Of a DNA stretch of 64,000 nucleotides, positions 13,832-24,399 are shown piece after piece. The notes under the pieces are model-generated. The model was not told the DNA's origin and ran no database searches. It was given only the letters and a program-made list of their open reading frames with translations. Origin of the DNA: Blasia pusilla (Eukaryota; Marchantiophyta; Marchantiopsida; Blasiales); the NCBI GenBank assembly GCA_050084515.1, contig CM114272.1:32178001-32242000 (forward strand), given 5' to 3'. The first letter of the stretch is position 1. Every line of letters begins with the position of its first letter. The translations under genes were made by a program, and so were the position numbers.

Positions 13832-14571
13832 TCGTGTACGTACACATCGCTACACAATATACATTGCTATCACGGAACATACACATAAATACACACGATC
13901 CCATGCTAATTGATGGCATCCAAAAAATGAGACGAGAAGTACAAAAATATCTCTGATAAAATCAAAAAATCTCTCTCAATATCTCACACCAAGCTCTCCA
14001 TGGTGTGTACTCTCTCTCTCATTTCAAACCAAACCCACTCTCCTAATGAGAGGCTTGGATTACACACACAAGGCAAGGAGGACCATAGCTCCGCCGCCTC
14101 GTTCCAAGAGGTTCAATAAAAGAGAGAATGAGCTCTAAAGCTCTCGCTCTTCGAGATATATCCCATGAGCCCTCTCCACGGTAACCTATGCTCACAGGTC
14201 AACTCCTTGGCTCTTAAACTGCTATAGCGGGTCAAAGTACACTTCCCAAAGTGGAAAGTAAACTATAACATAAACGATAACCTACTTGAAATAGTAAGTT
14301 CCTCAATATGAGCCGAAACGAAGGGGAAACTTGCTCTTTCACGTTATCCATGCCCTTTGCATGTCATTCTCAACCTCCTGAGATTGTCCTCATGTATCTC
14401 TAGAGGCGCTCTACTAGATCTCGCCGATCTATCCTAAAAGACGTGACAACTGTCGTGCGCATACATATCACTACACAACATGCATCACTGTCACCAAACA
14501 TACACATAAACATGCACGATCCCATACTAACTCATGGCATCCAAACAACAAGAGGAGAAGTACCAAGATAT
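13832..14571 (-). repeat. LTR block of the methyltransferase-gypsy family, bracketed by about 120-bp direct repeats
   Basis: A core of about 490 bp (approximately 13960-14452; sense-strand start TGTCACGTC, end TTATCA) is flanked on both sides by the same segment of about 120 bp (13832-13950 and 14453-14571). The segments share ACACGATCCCAT and GGCATCCAAA. On the sense strand the right-hand segment follows a purine-rich GGGGGCGA tract at about 14572-14585, the expected polypurine tract. The same segment-core-segment layout occurs at 17770-18356 with a diverged core. This is the 3' LTR zone of the pol remnant at 14.6-17.5 kb; exact LTR limits are unresolved. Confidence 0.6.
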
Positions 14572-14639
14572 CTCCAATCGCCCCCATAGTTGGTGGTTAG
14601 GTCCCTCTAACTCTAGATAGTCATCTATCCTTACCTACC

Positions 14640-17480
14640 ATGACATATATCTCTCAGACTCTAAGAGCAAAAAGGCCGGTGCTCATATGGCCTCATTATA
14701 AGTCGCCTTCTTGTCATCCATGTCAAAATCTAGAACTACCTACTCTATGTACATCTGGAGACATCCATCGTCCCCGAGGAACCATAGTGAGAGGTGGCTT
14801 CAAGCATGCGATATGCCACCCTCTCAAACACCCATCATAGACTAGCATAGTGGCTGCATCATGGGCAGAACTACACAACATACATCGCAAGCCTACAGGA
14901 ACTATTCCTAAGCTTGGATCAACTGTATTTTCAATGTTAAGAAGATGACATGGCGCACAGTTACGGACATGGTCCTTTCAAACCATATCATTCCGTCCCT
15001 CCAATAAGAGAACATCTGATGGCGAAATCTCATGCAGTCTCAAGATGGTGCGTCTTGTAGTCACATCCAACGTCGTGGGTGCCGTTTGCTGCAAGTAGAC
15101 ATAGTCTCCCTGATGAAACCTCCGGATAGTAGGTCGATAACCACCATCTCAAATAATCGCATACCTCAACGCATCTCCATGTTGCGCAATCGCCAAGTTC
15201 TCAAACGCCATGGGCATCACTCTTTGAAACAACTCAGCCCTTTGAGAACATGCTCGCATCCATACATAAGGGTCATCGTAATGACTCAAAACTCGATCTA
15301 GGAAGGCATACGCTACTCCCTCATTCACTTTGTCATGCAATGCAACCAACTCTATCCACTTCAAGAAGTGCTCGACCATCACCAACACATAACGACTATG
15401 GCGCTCCGTCAATGGTAAAAGTCTTGCAAAATCCAAACTCCATCTTTAACCTAAACCCATGATTGAAAGTGGATGCAACTATGGAGTTGGCGCATTGAAC
15501 GATGCGTGGACCCTATCACACAATATGCATCTAGCAACAAACTGTTGAACGTCAGTCTACATGTCTCGCCACAAATATTTTATCTAGAGCAAGCTTCACT
15601 CCAAAATGACCCAACTCCTCATGGGAAAACGTGCTCTTTGTGAAGTATGAGGCACTACACGTACTCTACCATCCTCCCAAACTTTCAACACATGTTTTCC
15701 CTCCCACCAGAACAGTCTGGCTTGCTATAGGATCCAATCCCGCTCTGTAGGCTCTAGCGCCCACTACGCTTGTAACATTGCCAATATTCATATTCTCCAA
15801 GACCACTCCATCTTCATGAATATCTTGACCACCTATCATCTCCTCACCAGCCTCTAGATCTAAGGACTTTCCATCAGATCTTGCCATCAAAGTCTTAGCA
15901 ATGTGGCTCTCCATAGCCAACAAGCCCAAATAGGCTGACGCGTGCCATCTTGGCACCAACTCCTCATCACTCTCTCCATGCCAACGAGTTCCAGTCGCAT
16001 CTCGCTAACTCGAGCATGGGTTATGGTTCAAACCATTTGCATCCTGGTTGAGCGTCCCAGATCTATGCACCACTTGGAAATCATACTCTTGCAACAACAG
16101 AGCCCATCTTGCAAGCTTTCCTATACGCTTTTGAGACTCTATCAACCACTTAAGTGGCTGATGATCAGTAATGATAGTAAAGGGATTGGTGAATAGATAA
16201 CACCTGAAATGTGCGACAGCCCACACTTCATCCAAGCACTCACCCTCATACGAGCTATACTTTGCCTATGCAGTGTTGTTCGAACGACTAGCTTAAGCCA
16301 CCACCAACTCTCTACCCTCATCATTATGTTGGGTGAGCACGGCTCCAAGTCCCAACATGCTCCAATCAGTATGCAACTAGAAAGAATGCCCCCTGATCGG
16401 TATCCTAAATATGAGCGCAGACATCAATGTGTCCTTGAGCAACTAAAATGCTCTCTCTTGCTCATCCCCCCAATGCCACTTCTGATCCACCTTGGTCAAC
16501 AAGGTTAGCGGCTTCACAATCAAACTGAATTCCTTGACGTACCGTTGATAGAAGTTCGTAAATCCTAAGAATGCACGAACTCGACTCACATTTGTAGGCC
16601 GTGGAATGCGTGAAATAGCCTCTACCTTTGTCTGCTGGATACCAAGGCTTGGGTATATGGTATGACCCAAATACTCAATCTAGTCATAGAGGAACTTGCA
16701 CTTGCCTAGATGTAGCTTCAGCCCATGTAACTACAATCGTCAAAATATCTCCTTTAGATATCGCTCATGCTCCTCAATCGTGGCGCTAAAGACTACGATG
16801 TCATCAATATAACACCTAACAAAATCCAAACCTGCGAAGATCCTATCCATGACCCTCTGAAACTCAGCCGGGGCGCTCTTTAACCCAAATGGTAAGAACC
16901 GCCATTGGTACAAGCAATCCTTCCTCAGCGGATTGATGCCCCAAAATGCCGTCTTCTACCTGTCCTCCGATCTGATAAGCAGCTGATGGTATCCGGCTCA
17001 AAGATCTAGCAAACTAAAGACCTTTGCATGCCCAATACCATCAAAGATCTCCTCAAGCGTGGGCATGGCATACCTATTGAACTTCGCTTGTCAATTGATA
17101 GGTCAATAATCTTCACACATTTGCCTATCCGTCCAATTGCCATGCACATCCTTCTTGGCGAGCATAACAGTGGCAGATGCATATTCTCCATGCAACATCT
17201 CCACTATCCCTGCTCCAACCAAGTCTTGGCACCTACTCTAAATCAGAGCTCTCTCCATGTCACTGTATGTGTAGAGTCGTCGGAAGATTGGCATGTCGCT
17301 CGATAACTCAATGCGGATCCATGGACGCTTCAGCGTACCCAAATTGTGCCTACCAAATGCAAAACAACTCCTATAACTCCTAAGGAACTGATGTATCAGA
17401 CACCGCTCTCCTCTTGTCATCTTAGGGCCTGTTTTTGGCTCCCAAGTCTCCATCGTGACTACAGTAGGACTCTTCGGTGT
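14640..17480 (-). pseudogene. Ty3/gypsy pol remnant 1: RT - RNase H - integrase - PHD finger
   Basis: Order on the minus strand: RT N-terminus METWEPKTGP and SDMERALI (17453-17238); RT active site CYIDDIVV near 16800, with YxDD intact; RT end and connection RVRAFLGFTNFYQRYVKEF (16670-16443); RNase H with AHFRCYLF and TDHQPLKWLI (16235-16005); integrase with YVLVMVEHFLKWIELVAL near 15400; and a degenerate PHD finger RCMLC...DGC...GWHIACLKPPL at about 14890-14740. The integrase runs from LDRVLSH directly into the C-terminal CSQRAELF block, so the part that should hold the second catalytic Asp and the Glu is deleted. Frameshifts and stops are frequent. The 5' end stops abruptly at about 17765, where the composite element at 17770-29051 abuts. 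Confidence 0.85.
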
Positions 17481-17769
17481 GGGTGTCGATAGTTGCTATG
17501 GTGCAACCCCGTCTCGAACAATAGAACTCGACTGCTCCCCTACAACTAATTGCAAACTCTGATCACCATGTGTACTACCCGGAACCACGCTCGATGTTAT
17601 GGCTATCATCTCCTGGCGTATCAGGAAAACATCCCACAAATTCCAAGAGTGCCTCTCCCGATCACCCTTGGTGTGTCAATCTCCTTGGGTCTTGCCCCCA
17701 ACCACTGCCTCAACCGTCTCGGTAGGCATGGAGCTCACCAACGTAACAACTGTCGCAGCCTCAAACCAC

Positions 17770-18356
17770 TGTCGTGCGAATCCACATCGTCATACAACAT
17801 ACATCGCTGACATACCATACGCACATACATACATAACATAGACGAGAGTATCCACAAACGCAAGTGTACCACAACTGAAATCCGTGAAAGACCTACTGTC
17901 ATAAAACACGTTTACAATCACATACAATCGAGCCAAACCCACTCCACGATGGGAGAATCTAGGTCGAAGCTTGCGGGAAACACCATAGCCAAGAGCTCTA
18001 CTCACTACCAAGGCTAACTCCCAACGCATAACAGCTCAACTCAAAGAACTCGACGTTCTTTGAGGGCAAGCCACCTTATATCCTCCAACCTAAGAGCGGG
18101 CCCTAGTGGGAAAGTCACCCCCAAGTGAGTAACCCCCAACCCTATGTATGGAACCGCATTTCTACCAAGCCACTACGGTCCTACATAAGGAATGGCCTCT
18201 ACCAAAGACACCATACTCTCTACGACATAATCCGTATGGTCATGACAAATTGTCGTATGAATCCACATCGTCATACAATATACATCGACATACCATACTC
18301 ACATACATACATAACATAGACGAGAGTATCCACAAACGCAAGTGTACCACAACTCG
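17770..18356 (-). repeat. 3' LTR zone of the composite element (segment-core-segment)
   Basis: A core of 372 bp (17876-18247, sense start TGTCATGACC, end GGATTTCA) matches the 5' LTR at 28684-29051 and the plus-strand LTR at 46396-46763. On each side sits a copy of a 105-109-bp segment (17770-17875 and 18248-18356; GTCGTRYGAATCCACATC at one end, GTGTACCACAAC at the other) that is absent next to the 5' LTRs. A sense-strand GATATAAGG (near 18073) could be the TATA box. The right segment adjoins the purine tract at 18357-18365. Confidence 0.65.
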
Positions 18357-18524
18357 CCCCCTAATCAAGCGGTTAGGTCCTCTAACTCCCGGGTAGCCCT
18401 ATACATCTACTACATGCTATACACCTTCTTGGGTGCCCGAATCGAAGGCCGGGTGCTAGGTTGCCCCATCGTTAGTCGCACATCCGTAATCCATATCATG
18501 CAAAGATCAAGTCATCTACCTCTC

Positions 18525-19900
18525 CTAAGTACATCGAGGACAAACCCACCTTCCAAAGAGGAACAACATCCAAACGTGAGTCAAACACATCATGTGCCAA
18601 CCCCTAGAACACCGATCACACACCAACATACGGGCCGCGTTACGTTGCACCCACACAACATGCACCTCAAGCTAGCACGATCATGGCTAAGCTTGGGTCA
18701 ATATACCATCCACATTTGGAAGATGACATGGCGCACAATTACGCACATGGTCCTTCCAAACAACTCCATCACGACCCTCCAACATGAGAACTCCGGGCTA
18801 ACACCTCACGACTCGTAAAATAGTGCGGCTGCCGTCACATCCAACGTTGTCGGGCAATCTCCATCGCAAATAGACATAGTCCCCACATGGAACCTACGAA
18901 TCGATGGTCGATAACCTCCACCCCCGAATGGTTGCATACCGCAACGTATCCGTGTGTTGAGCAATGGCAAGATTCTCAAAGGCATTGGCATAACTCTCCG
19001 AAAGAGCTCCGCCCGCTAAGAACACACCCTCATCCACATCTCTCGGTCATCAAGGTTCACCACCTCACTAGACTCCCGACGAATTGTTGTTGGCAAGTCC
19101 GATCTCGGCCGTATAATGTAAAATAAGGTGAGAAGGAAGCCAAGGATACTTGGCGATCGAACCTATACCCCATGGCTAACCATGGCAACCGAATATCCCA
19201 GCTCCAAGATGCCCTTCAGAGGCCATACTTGCGCAATGCCCTCTTCACCGTCTGAACCACACGCCAGCCAAACCATCCGCCTGGATGATCTCGAGACGCG
19301 TCCGATGATCAATCAACACCTTGTCACACAAGACCTGAAACTCACCATGAAACTCTGTACCCTGGTCGGTCAGCACTTCAGCTGGTGCACCAAAATGACT
19401 AAGCACTCTATCCAGAAATGCATACGCTGTTCCCTCACTTGCCTTGTCCGATAATGCCACCAACTCAATCCACTTGGAGAAGTGCTCCACCATCACCAAC
19501 ACATATCGATGATGTCGCATACCAACGGTAACGGTCCCCGCAAAGTCCACACTCCAACGGTAACCCAACCCCATAATAGGCAAGGAGTGTAATTGTGGTG
19601 TAGGGGCATTAAATGATGCCCTCACCCGGTCACAAACCATACAACGTGACACCAACTGCTGCACCTCAGTATGCATGCCACGCCACCAATACTCGCCAAG
19701 GAGTAAGCTATACGTCGCTTTACCCCAAAATGTCCCAACTCCTCATGGGCATGTCGCACAATGCGCCTCTCTCTTCGAGCCAAATGTGGCACTACTCGGT
19801 ACTCTACCATCCTCCCACATGCGGAGAATATGTGTTCCCTCCAATCGATACCTCTTAGCACGTTGAAGAACACGGTCTCGCTCCTTGGCACTCACTATGC
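18525..19900 (-). pseudogene. Integrase with C-terminal PHD finger (composite element)
   Basis: Minus strand. The HHCC zinc domain (HEELGHFGVKR near 19750, CMVCDRVRASF near 19630) is followed by the core with VDFAG (first Asp), YVLVMVEHFSKWIELVAL and LTDQGTEFHGEF (second Asp) at 19560-19350. Near 19260 a one-base loss disrupts the codon expected for the catalytic Glu after QADGLA. The C-terminal block CSQRAELFRRVMPM and GGGYRP...RRFHVG (19030-18880) precedes a PHD finger at 18680-18528. Across two frames the eight C4HC3 ligands are visible: CMLC, VCDRC, WH, MMC and CPRC, ending one codon before a TAG at 18527-18525. PHD fingers usually read histone H3 tails; here it would replace the chromodomain of chromoviruses. 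Frameshifts make this copy inactive. Confidence 0.85.
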
Positions 19901-20204
19901 CTGGCACCCTCTTGGTCCGTAGGGAACTCCAACACCAACGCATCATCATGAATATCACGCTGATCCGTACCACCATCTCCAACCTTAGGATCTCAAGGCG
20001 GCTATCTACCCTCCGACTAGAGTAAGATATCATGTGGTCCTCCATACTAGAGTCCACCCCTAACCAACATAAAAGGCGGATGCATGCCAACCTGGCACCA
20101 TCTCCTCATCAACCTCGCCATGCCATCTAGCCCCGCTTGTATCCTCTTGGCTAGTACATGGGTTCCTACTCAACCCATCAGCATCAAGGTTGGCAACTTT
20201 AGTT

Positions 20205-21600
20205 CTATGTACCACCCGAAGTCATACTCCTGTAAGATAAGAGCCCACCGTGCAAGCTTCCTGTAAGCTTGTCCGACTCCATCAACCACTTGAGCGGCCG
20301 GTGATCAAGAATAAGGATAAACTGTGTGCCAAACAAGTAACACCTAAAGTGTGCCACACCCCACACTCTTGCCAAGCACTCTCCCTCATATGAACTATAG
20401 CGCGACTCCATTTGCATTATTCGAACGACTTGCATAGGCCACCACAAACTCCATGTGCTCATCATCATGTTGTGTCAACACCGCTCCAAGTCCCAACCTA
20501 CTCCAATCAGTGTGTAATCAAATGGGCGCCTCTAATAGGTCTCCTCAAGATAGGCGCCGCCACCAACTGGGCCTTAAGCTCCACAAAAGCTCTCTCTGAT
20601 CATCTCCCAAAGTGCCACTCTTGATCTGATTTCAGCAATTGGTTCAAAGGCTTTGCCATAGCACTAAATCCTTCACATACCTCCGATAGTAGTTCGCCAA
20701 TCCCATGAATGCTCGAACTCTACTCACATCTATCGGACGCGGAATAAGTGCAATAGCCTCCACCTTTGCTTGCTGAACTCCCAAACCACCTGGATAGATC
20801 ACATGACCCAAGTACTCAACATCCTCATGGAAGAACTTACACTTTTCTAGATGCAAACGTAGACCATGAGCTTTCAACCGCTCAAACACCATCTGCAAAT
20901 GTATCTGATGCTCCTCCACCGTGTTACTGAACACCAAGATATTATCAATGTAACACCGAACAAAATCCAACCCTGCTAGGATCCTGTCCATCACTCTTTG
21001 AAACTTGGCAGGTGCATTCTTCAACCCAAAGGGTAAGAATTTCCACTGGTACAAACAATCCTTGCCATGAGAGTTGACACCCCAAAATGTTGTCTTGGCC
21101 TTGTCACTCTCCCGAATCGGCAATTGATGGTATCCTGCCCGAAGATCCAAAGTACTGAAAATCTTTGCCTGTCCCACCACATCAAAGATCTCCTCAGGTG
21201 TAGGCATGGCATACCTATCGGCCTTGGTTTGCCGATTGATAGGACGGTAATCTCCACACATCCGCCTATCCGTGTAGTTGCCATGCATATCCTTTTTAGC
21301 AGGCATGACAGTGGCTGATGCATACTCTCCATGCGACAACTCCACTAATCCACCCTCCAAAAGGTCCAACGTCCTACTCAATCAGGTCCTCTCTCCATAT
21401 CACTATATCGGTAGGGACGACGGAAGATTGGCGTATCACTAGCCAAATCAATCCGTATACCGGGTCCAACCAGAGAATCCAACTCCTTCATGCTAAAGGC
21501 AAAACAACTCCTATAAGCACGTAGGAACTGTGTCAGCGTCCGTTTCTTACCTCCCGTAAGCTTGGGCCCAAGTAATGGCTCCCAAGTCTCCTCCACCACG
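20205..21600 (-). pseudogene. Reverse transcriptase - RNase H (composite element)
   Basis: The longest intact pol frame is 21381-20644 (245 codons). It has ATVMPAKKD, CGDYRPINRQTKADRY, FSTLDLRAGYHQLPI and FLPFGLKNAPAKFQRVMD, and the active site reads CYIDNILVFS. The second Asp of YxDD is Asn (codon at 20943-20941), which should abolish activity. EYLGHVIYPGGLGVQQ and RVRAFMGLANYYRRYVKD follow. The N-terminal lead-in (METWEP, KLTGGKKRTLTQFLRAYRSC) is at 21599-21378 in another frame. RNase H is at 20468-20205 with YEGECLARVWGVAHFRCYLF and DHRPLKWLM. Ty3/gypsy by motif set. Confidence 0.92.
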
Positions 21601-22403
21601 CATACTAGAGGGAGAGGACGATGCTATTGGTCGCTCGCAACCCCCTCACAAGATGATACACCCTTAGCTACACCATCATCTCGAGCAAATAACTCCTCCA
21701 TCAAAGATGAGCAACCAACTCCACATGCCCACCATTACATCCCATTTACTCCAAGGATGCAAAATACTACTCTCCTCGCTTCTACCGATGCCTCTACCGT
21801 CCCGGTAGCCATCGAGCTCATTACAAGGGGTGGAAGATCCACAGACATAGTCCAAAGTCGACGCTGCTCGGCCATACCAAGACTCAAAATCCAAGTCAAA
21901 CAATTCAGGTCCATGACTTGATCCAACACATGACGTCGTGAAGCCTCAGAAATAGAAGCAACCGTTGTCACGCCAGTAGTAAATCCCATCGCACGCTGTC
22001 GTATAGTAAAATCAACCAGTGTGTAAACTCCTTCGTCATTAAGTGTTAGATAGAGTTTCATTAGTATTAAGTAAATTGGCTTAGAAAAAGGAGATTCTTA
22101 TGTTTAAACCTCTTTATGGTGCCTCTTTTATGCGGGCCCAACTTTAGGAAAAGGAGGTAATAAATAAAAGATGACTTTATAAAAGTAAAGTAGTTGCTTT
22201 AATGAAAAGAAAAAGTAGTCTTGGTTGGTGGCTAGGTTAGTTGGGATAATTTGGAAAATATCATGTGGGTAAAAGAGGATATTTTGGAAGAGATAAGAGG
22301 AAATCTTCTTGTGTCAAAATGTGATTGGCTAAGCCTTGGGAGGAAGCCATGTGGCACAAGATAAGATAAGCTCTATTTCGTACTCTTGTGGATCCCTTGT
22401 GAG

Positions 22404-22412
22404 TATATAAAG
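22404..22412 (+). promoter_or_regulatory. TATA box of LTR-B
   Basis: TATATAAAG in the context GTGAGTATATAAAGAGGAGGG is conserved in LTR-B copies (for example 36420-36428 and, on the minus strand, near 8323). This is the best candidate for the U3 promoter. The copy at 53132-54349 has lost this segment through a deletion. Confidence 0.65.
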
Positions 22413-22750
22413 AGGAGGGACCTTCAAGGGTTCATCACCTTCTATTCCACATCTTGAGTCTCTCGTGTCTCTCTTGAGTGTATGGCTTTGGGATTGCTTG
22501 CTCTTCCAATGAGAGTGGATCACCCCTCTTGCGAGAGTAACTTGATCATGGTCTATTCTTCGAGAGGTTTCTAGAGTGTGGTGTGTGTGTGTGGGGGGGA
22601 TGAGAGGTTTGTCACCGTAGAGGAGTTTAGTCATACTAAAATAGCGGATGTTTTGGCTTGTTACTTTCCCAATGAGAATGGATTACCCCTCTTGGGAGAA
22701 TAACTCCGCCAAAACCCATTCTTGAGGAGAGTAGAGAATGTCTGTCAAGC

Positions 22751-23170
22751 ATGGATAGGGGTGGAGCACGAGCTGTGCCCGACTTTCCTTTCCTCAATCC
22801 TTACCATGTCAAGGTACTCTTTGTAGATAGGCACTGGTTCACTCGCTATTTAGTTTATCACTTTGGGGAGGCGTTTAGGGTCATGCAATCTCCAACTCCG
22901 GTGATTCTTCCTATCGTCACATATGGAAGGACATGGGATTGTACTTTGTATGTCCTTATATAGCGATCCATGGATGTCAATAGGCCTGGTAAAGTAGGGT
23001 TTAACACTAGTTGTGCTATCTTCCTCGTGTACAAACGTAAAATAGTTTATAGGGATTTTATAGTTAGGAATTTCGGGGTCCGATGTTACGAAGAAGTGAT
23101 CGCCTCGGCACTTCCATTTGTGATACCTGTCGTGAGAGAATGGAGAGTGTACATCATAATTTTGTATTGA
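22751..23170 (+). other. Two adjacent short conserved frames in LTR-B
   Basis: Frame 1 (22751-22963) contains NPYHVKVLFVDRHWFTRYLV and ends at a TAG. Frame 2 (22970-23170) starts MDVNRPG three codons later in the same phase and contains FLVYKRKIVYRDF and VVREWRVY. Both are readable in other LTR-B copies (7571-7771, 13173-13373, 53828-54046), always with the same TAG between them. This may be chance within a young repeat or a short LTR-encoded peptide. No known domain recognised. Confidence 0.3.
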
Positions 23171-24399
23171 AAAAGGAGAACTTATTAGAGAGTTCACCTT
23201 GCATCGACTGCATCTACCGCAGCTAGAAGGCCCGCCCTTGCTCGAAGAAAGATTCTCGACACGACAACGCTCTCTCTCATCAGCGTTAGGCTCCACCAAC
23301 TGTCGCACATGAGAATCCCATACAAGCCCCGGACCACCTTCCCTGTAGGCATGTGACGCGGGAAAACTCACAAATGTGGGTAGTGCCATCCTAGGCTGGC
23401 CCACACGGTTCACCACTGCCATGGGTGACCGATCAATAACCCTCACCACTTGAGAAAGTCGCCCAGTATCCAAGATACTATCCACTGTAAGGCGAGGATC
23501 CTACTGCACTGCATCATATGCTCGACGTAAAACCTCCCTAGGCAACAAGTTTGTCCACCACAAGCGTGGACGATGTGCACGCGAGCCAACTCGCGTTGCA
23601 TCCAACAACACCGCTGGTCCAATCCAAGAGCGCACCTCATGAACACTCGCCATCATCTGGGTCCGAGTGTCACCCAACAATGGAACATTCTCCAGAATGT
23701 AAGCTAGAGCACGTGCCTGATGAACCTGAAGATGTTGTAACACCCGTAACATCTCCCAAAACAATCGAGACCTAGGGTCATGTAATTCCTCACCACGACC
23801 AGCACGTGTATGACCCTGACATGGCCATCCAGCAATCACCAAATCCACAGGACCAATTCTCTTAAGGTCCTGCGCCCCCAACAATGCAATGTGTGATGGT
23901 AAAGCACGCTGGTACCCACGAATAGCCGATGGCGGCAACAACTCAGATATCTCCGCATCAATCGACCAATATGTCGGGATGAGACTCTCTCGGCCGTCTC
24001 ATCTCGCTCCACATACACGTATCTCCGCACACGAATACCGCCCGCAACATCAGAGCCAAACCAAAGCTAATCCCACCAAAGAGATCTAACACACAAATGC
24101 CCTCCGCGGATACGCCATACAATGGGTGTAGTATCCAAAGGGGATAACCCAACTGGGCCAGAAATAGGAGTCCGCCGTGGGGCCTCCTCTTCCTCGTGAG
24201 GTATAACAGCCTCACACCAAGCCTCCTGCACTAGGCGATCAGCCTCTTGCCGTAGTGCACCGCATGAACTCCAAAGTGGCACATCCAACGATGAGGATGC
24301 CACAACTGCAAAAATAGGGACCTCCTCTTCCTCCTCATGCCCAGGAGAATCCATAGCAGAAACATTACCCTCCAAAAAGTCTCATGGCCAAGTGACTAC

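Larger units (their letters stand above)
21997..23266 (+). mobile_element. LTR-B copy 3, intact, inserted in the methyltransferase
   Basis: Starts TGTCGTATAG, ends CTCGACACGACA, with a perfect 4-bp target duplication ACGC (21993-21996 and 23267-23270). It interrupts the methyltransferase coding region between PNADERER and AMGF. Internally it has two diverged copies of a CCAATGAGANTGGATNACC block (about 22507 and 22668) and a TATA box. No internal pol region is present, so it is a solo LTR or a short non-autonomous element. Confidence 0.85.
21840..24215 (-). pseudogene. C5 cytosine DNA methyltransferase domain inside the retroelement, split by LTR-B
   Basis: Located between retropepsin and RT. 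Motif I VLDLFGGISFGLAL (about 24095-24050), motif II YVYVERDE, motif IV AGWPCQGHTRAG with the catalytic Cys codon at 23821-23819, DPRSRLFWEML, motif VI ILENVPLLG (near 23690), motif VIII AHRPRLWWTNL (near 23590), then GQPRMALPTFVSFPAS, WDSHVRQLVEPNADERER (23400-23280). The frame then stops at the nested LTR-B (21997-23266) and resumes with AMGFTTG and SEASRRHVL (21996-21900), the motif IX-X end. The motif VIII style resembles DNMT3/DRM enzymes. Three frame changes near 24.1-23.9 kb and a CAG-to-TAG stop after YDAVQ mark it as dead, but catalytic PCQ, ENV and SAM-binding motifs are still legible. It would methylate cytosine in DNA using S-adenosylmethionine. Confidence 0.9.

Noticed and set aside
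18525-18680. Chromodomain at the integrase C-terminus
   Set aside because: The expected aromatic-cage pattern of chromodomains is absent; Cys/His spacing fits a PHD finger instead.
22850-23485. A single 211-codon minus-strand gene
   Set aside because: It is a chimera of methyltransferase sequence (above 23270) and antisense LTR-B sequence (below 23266).
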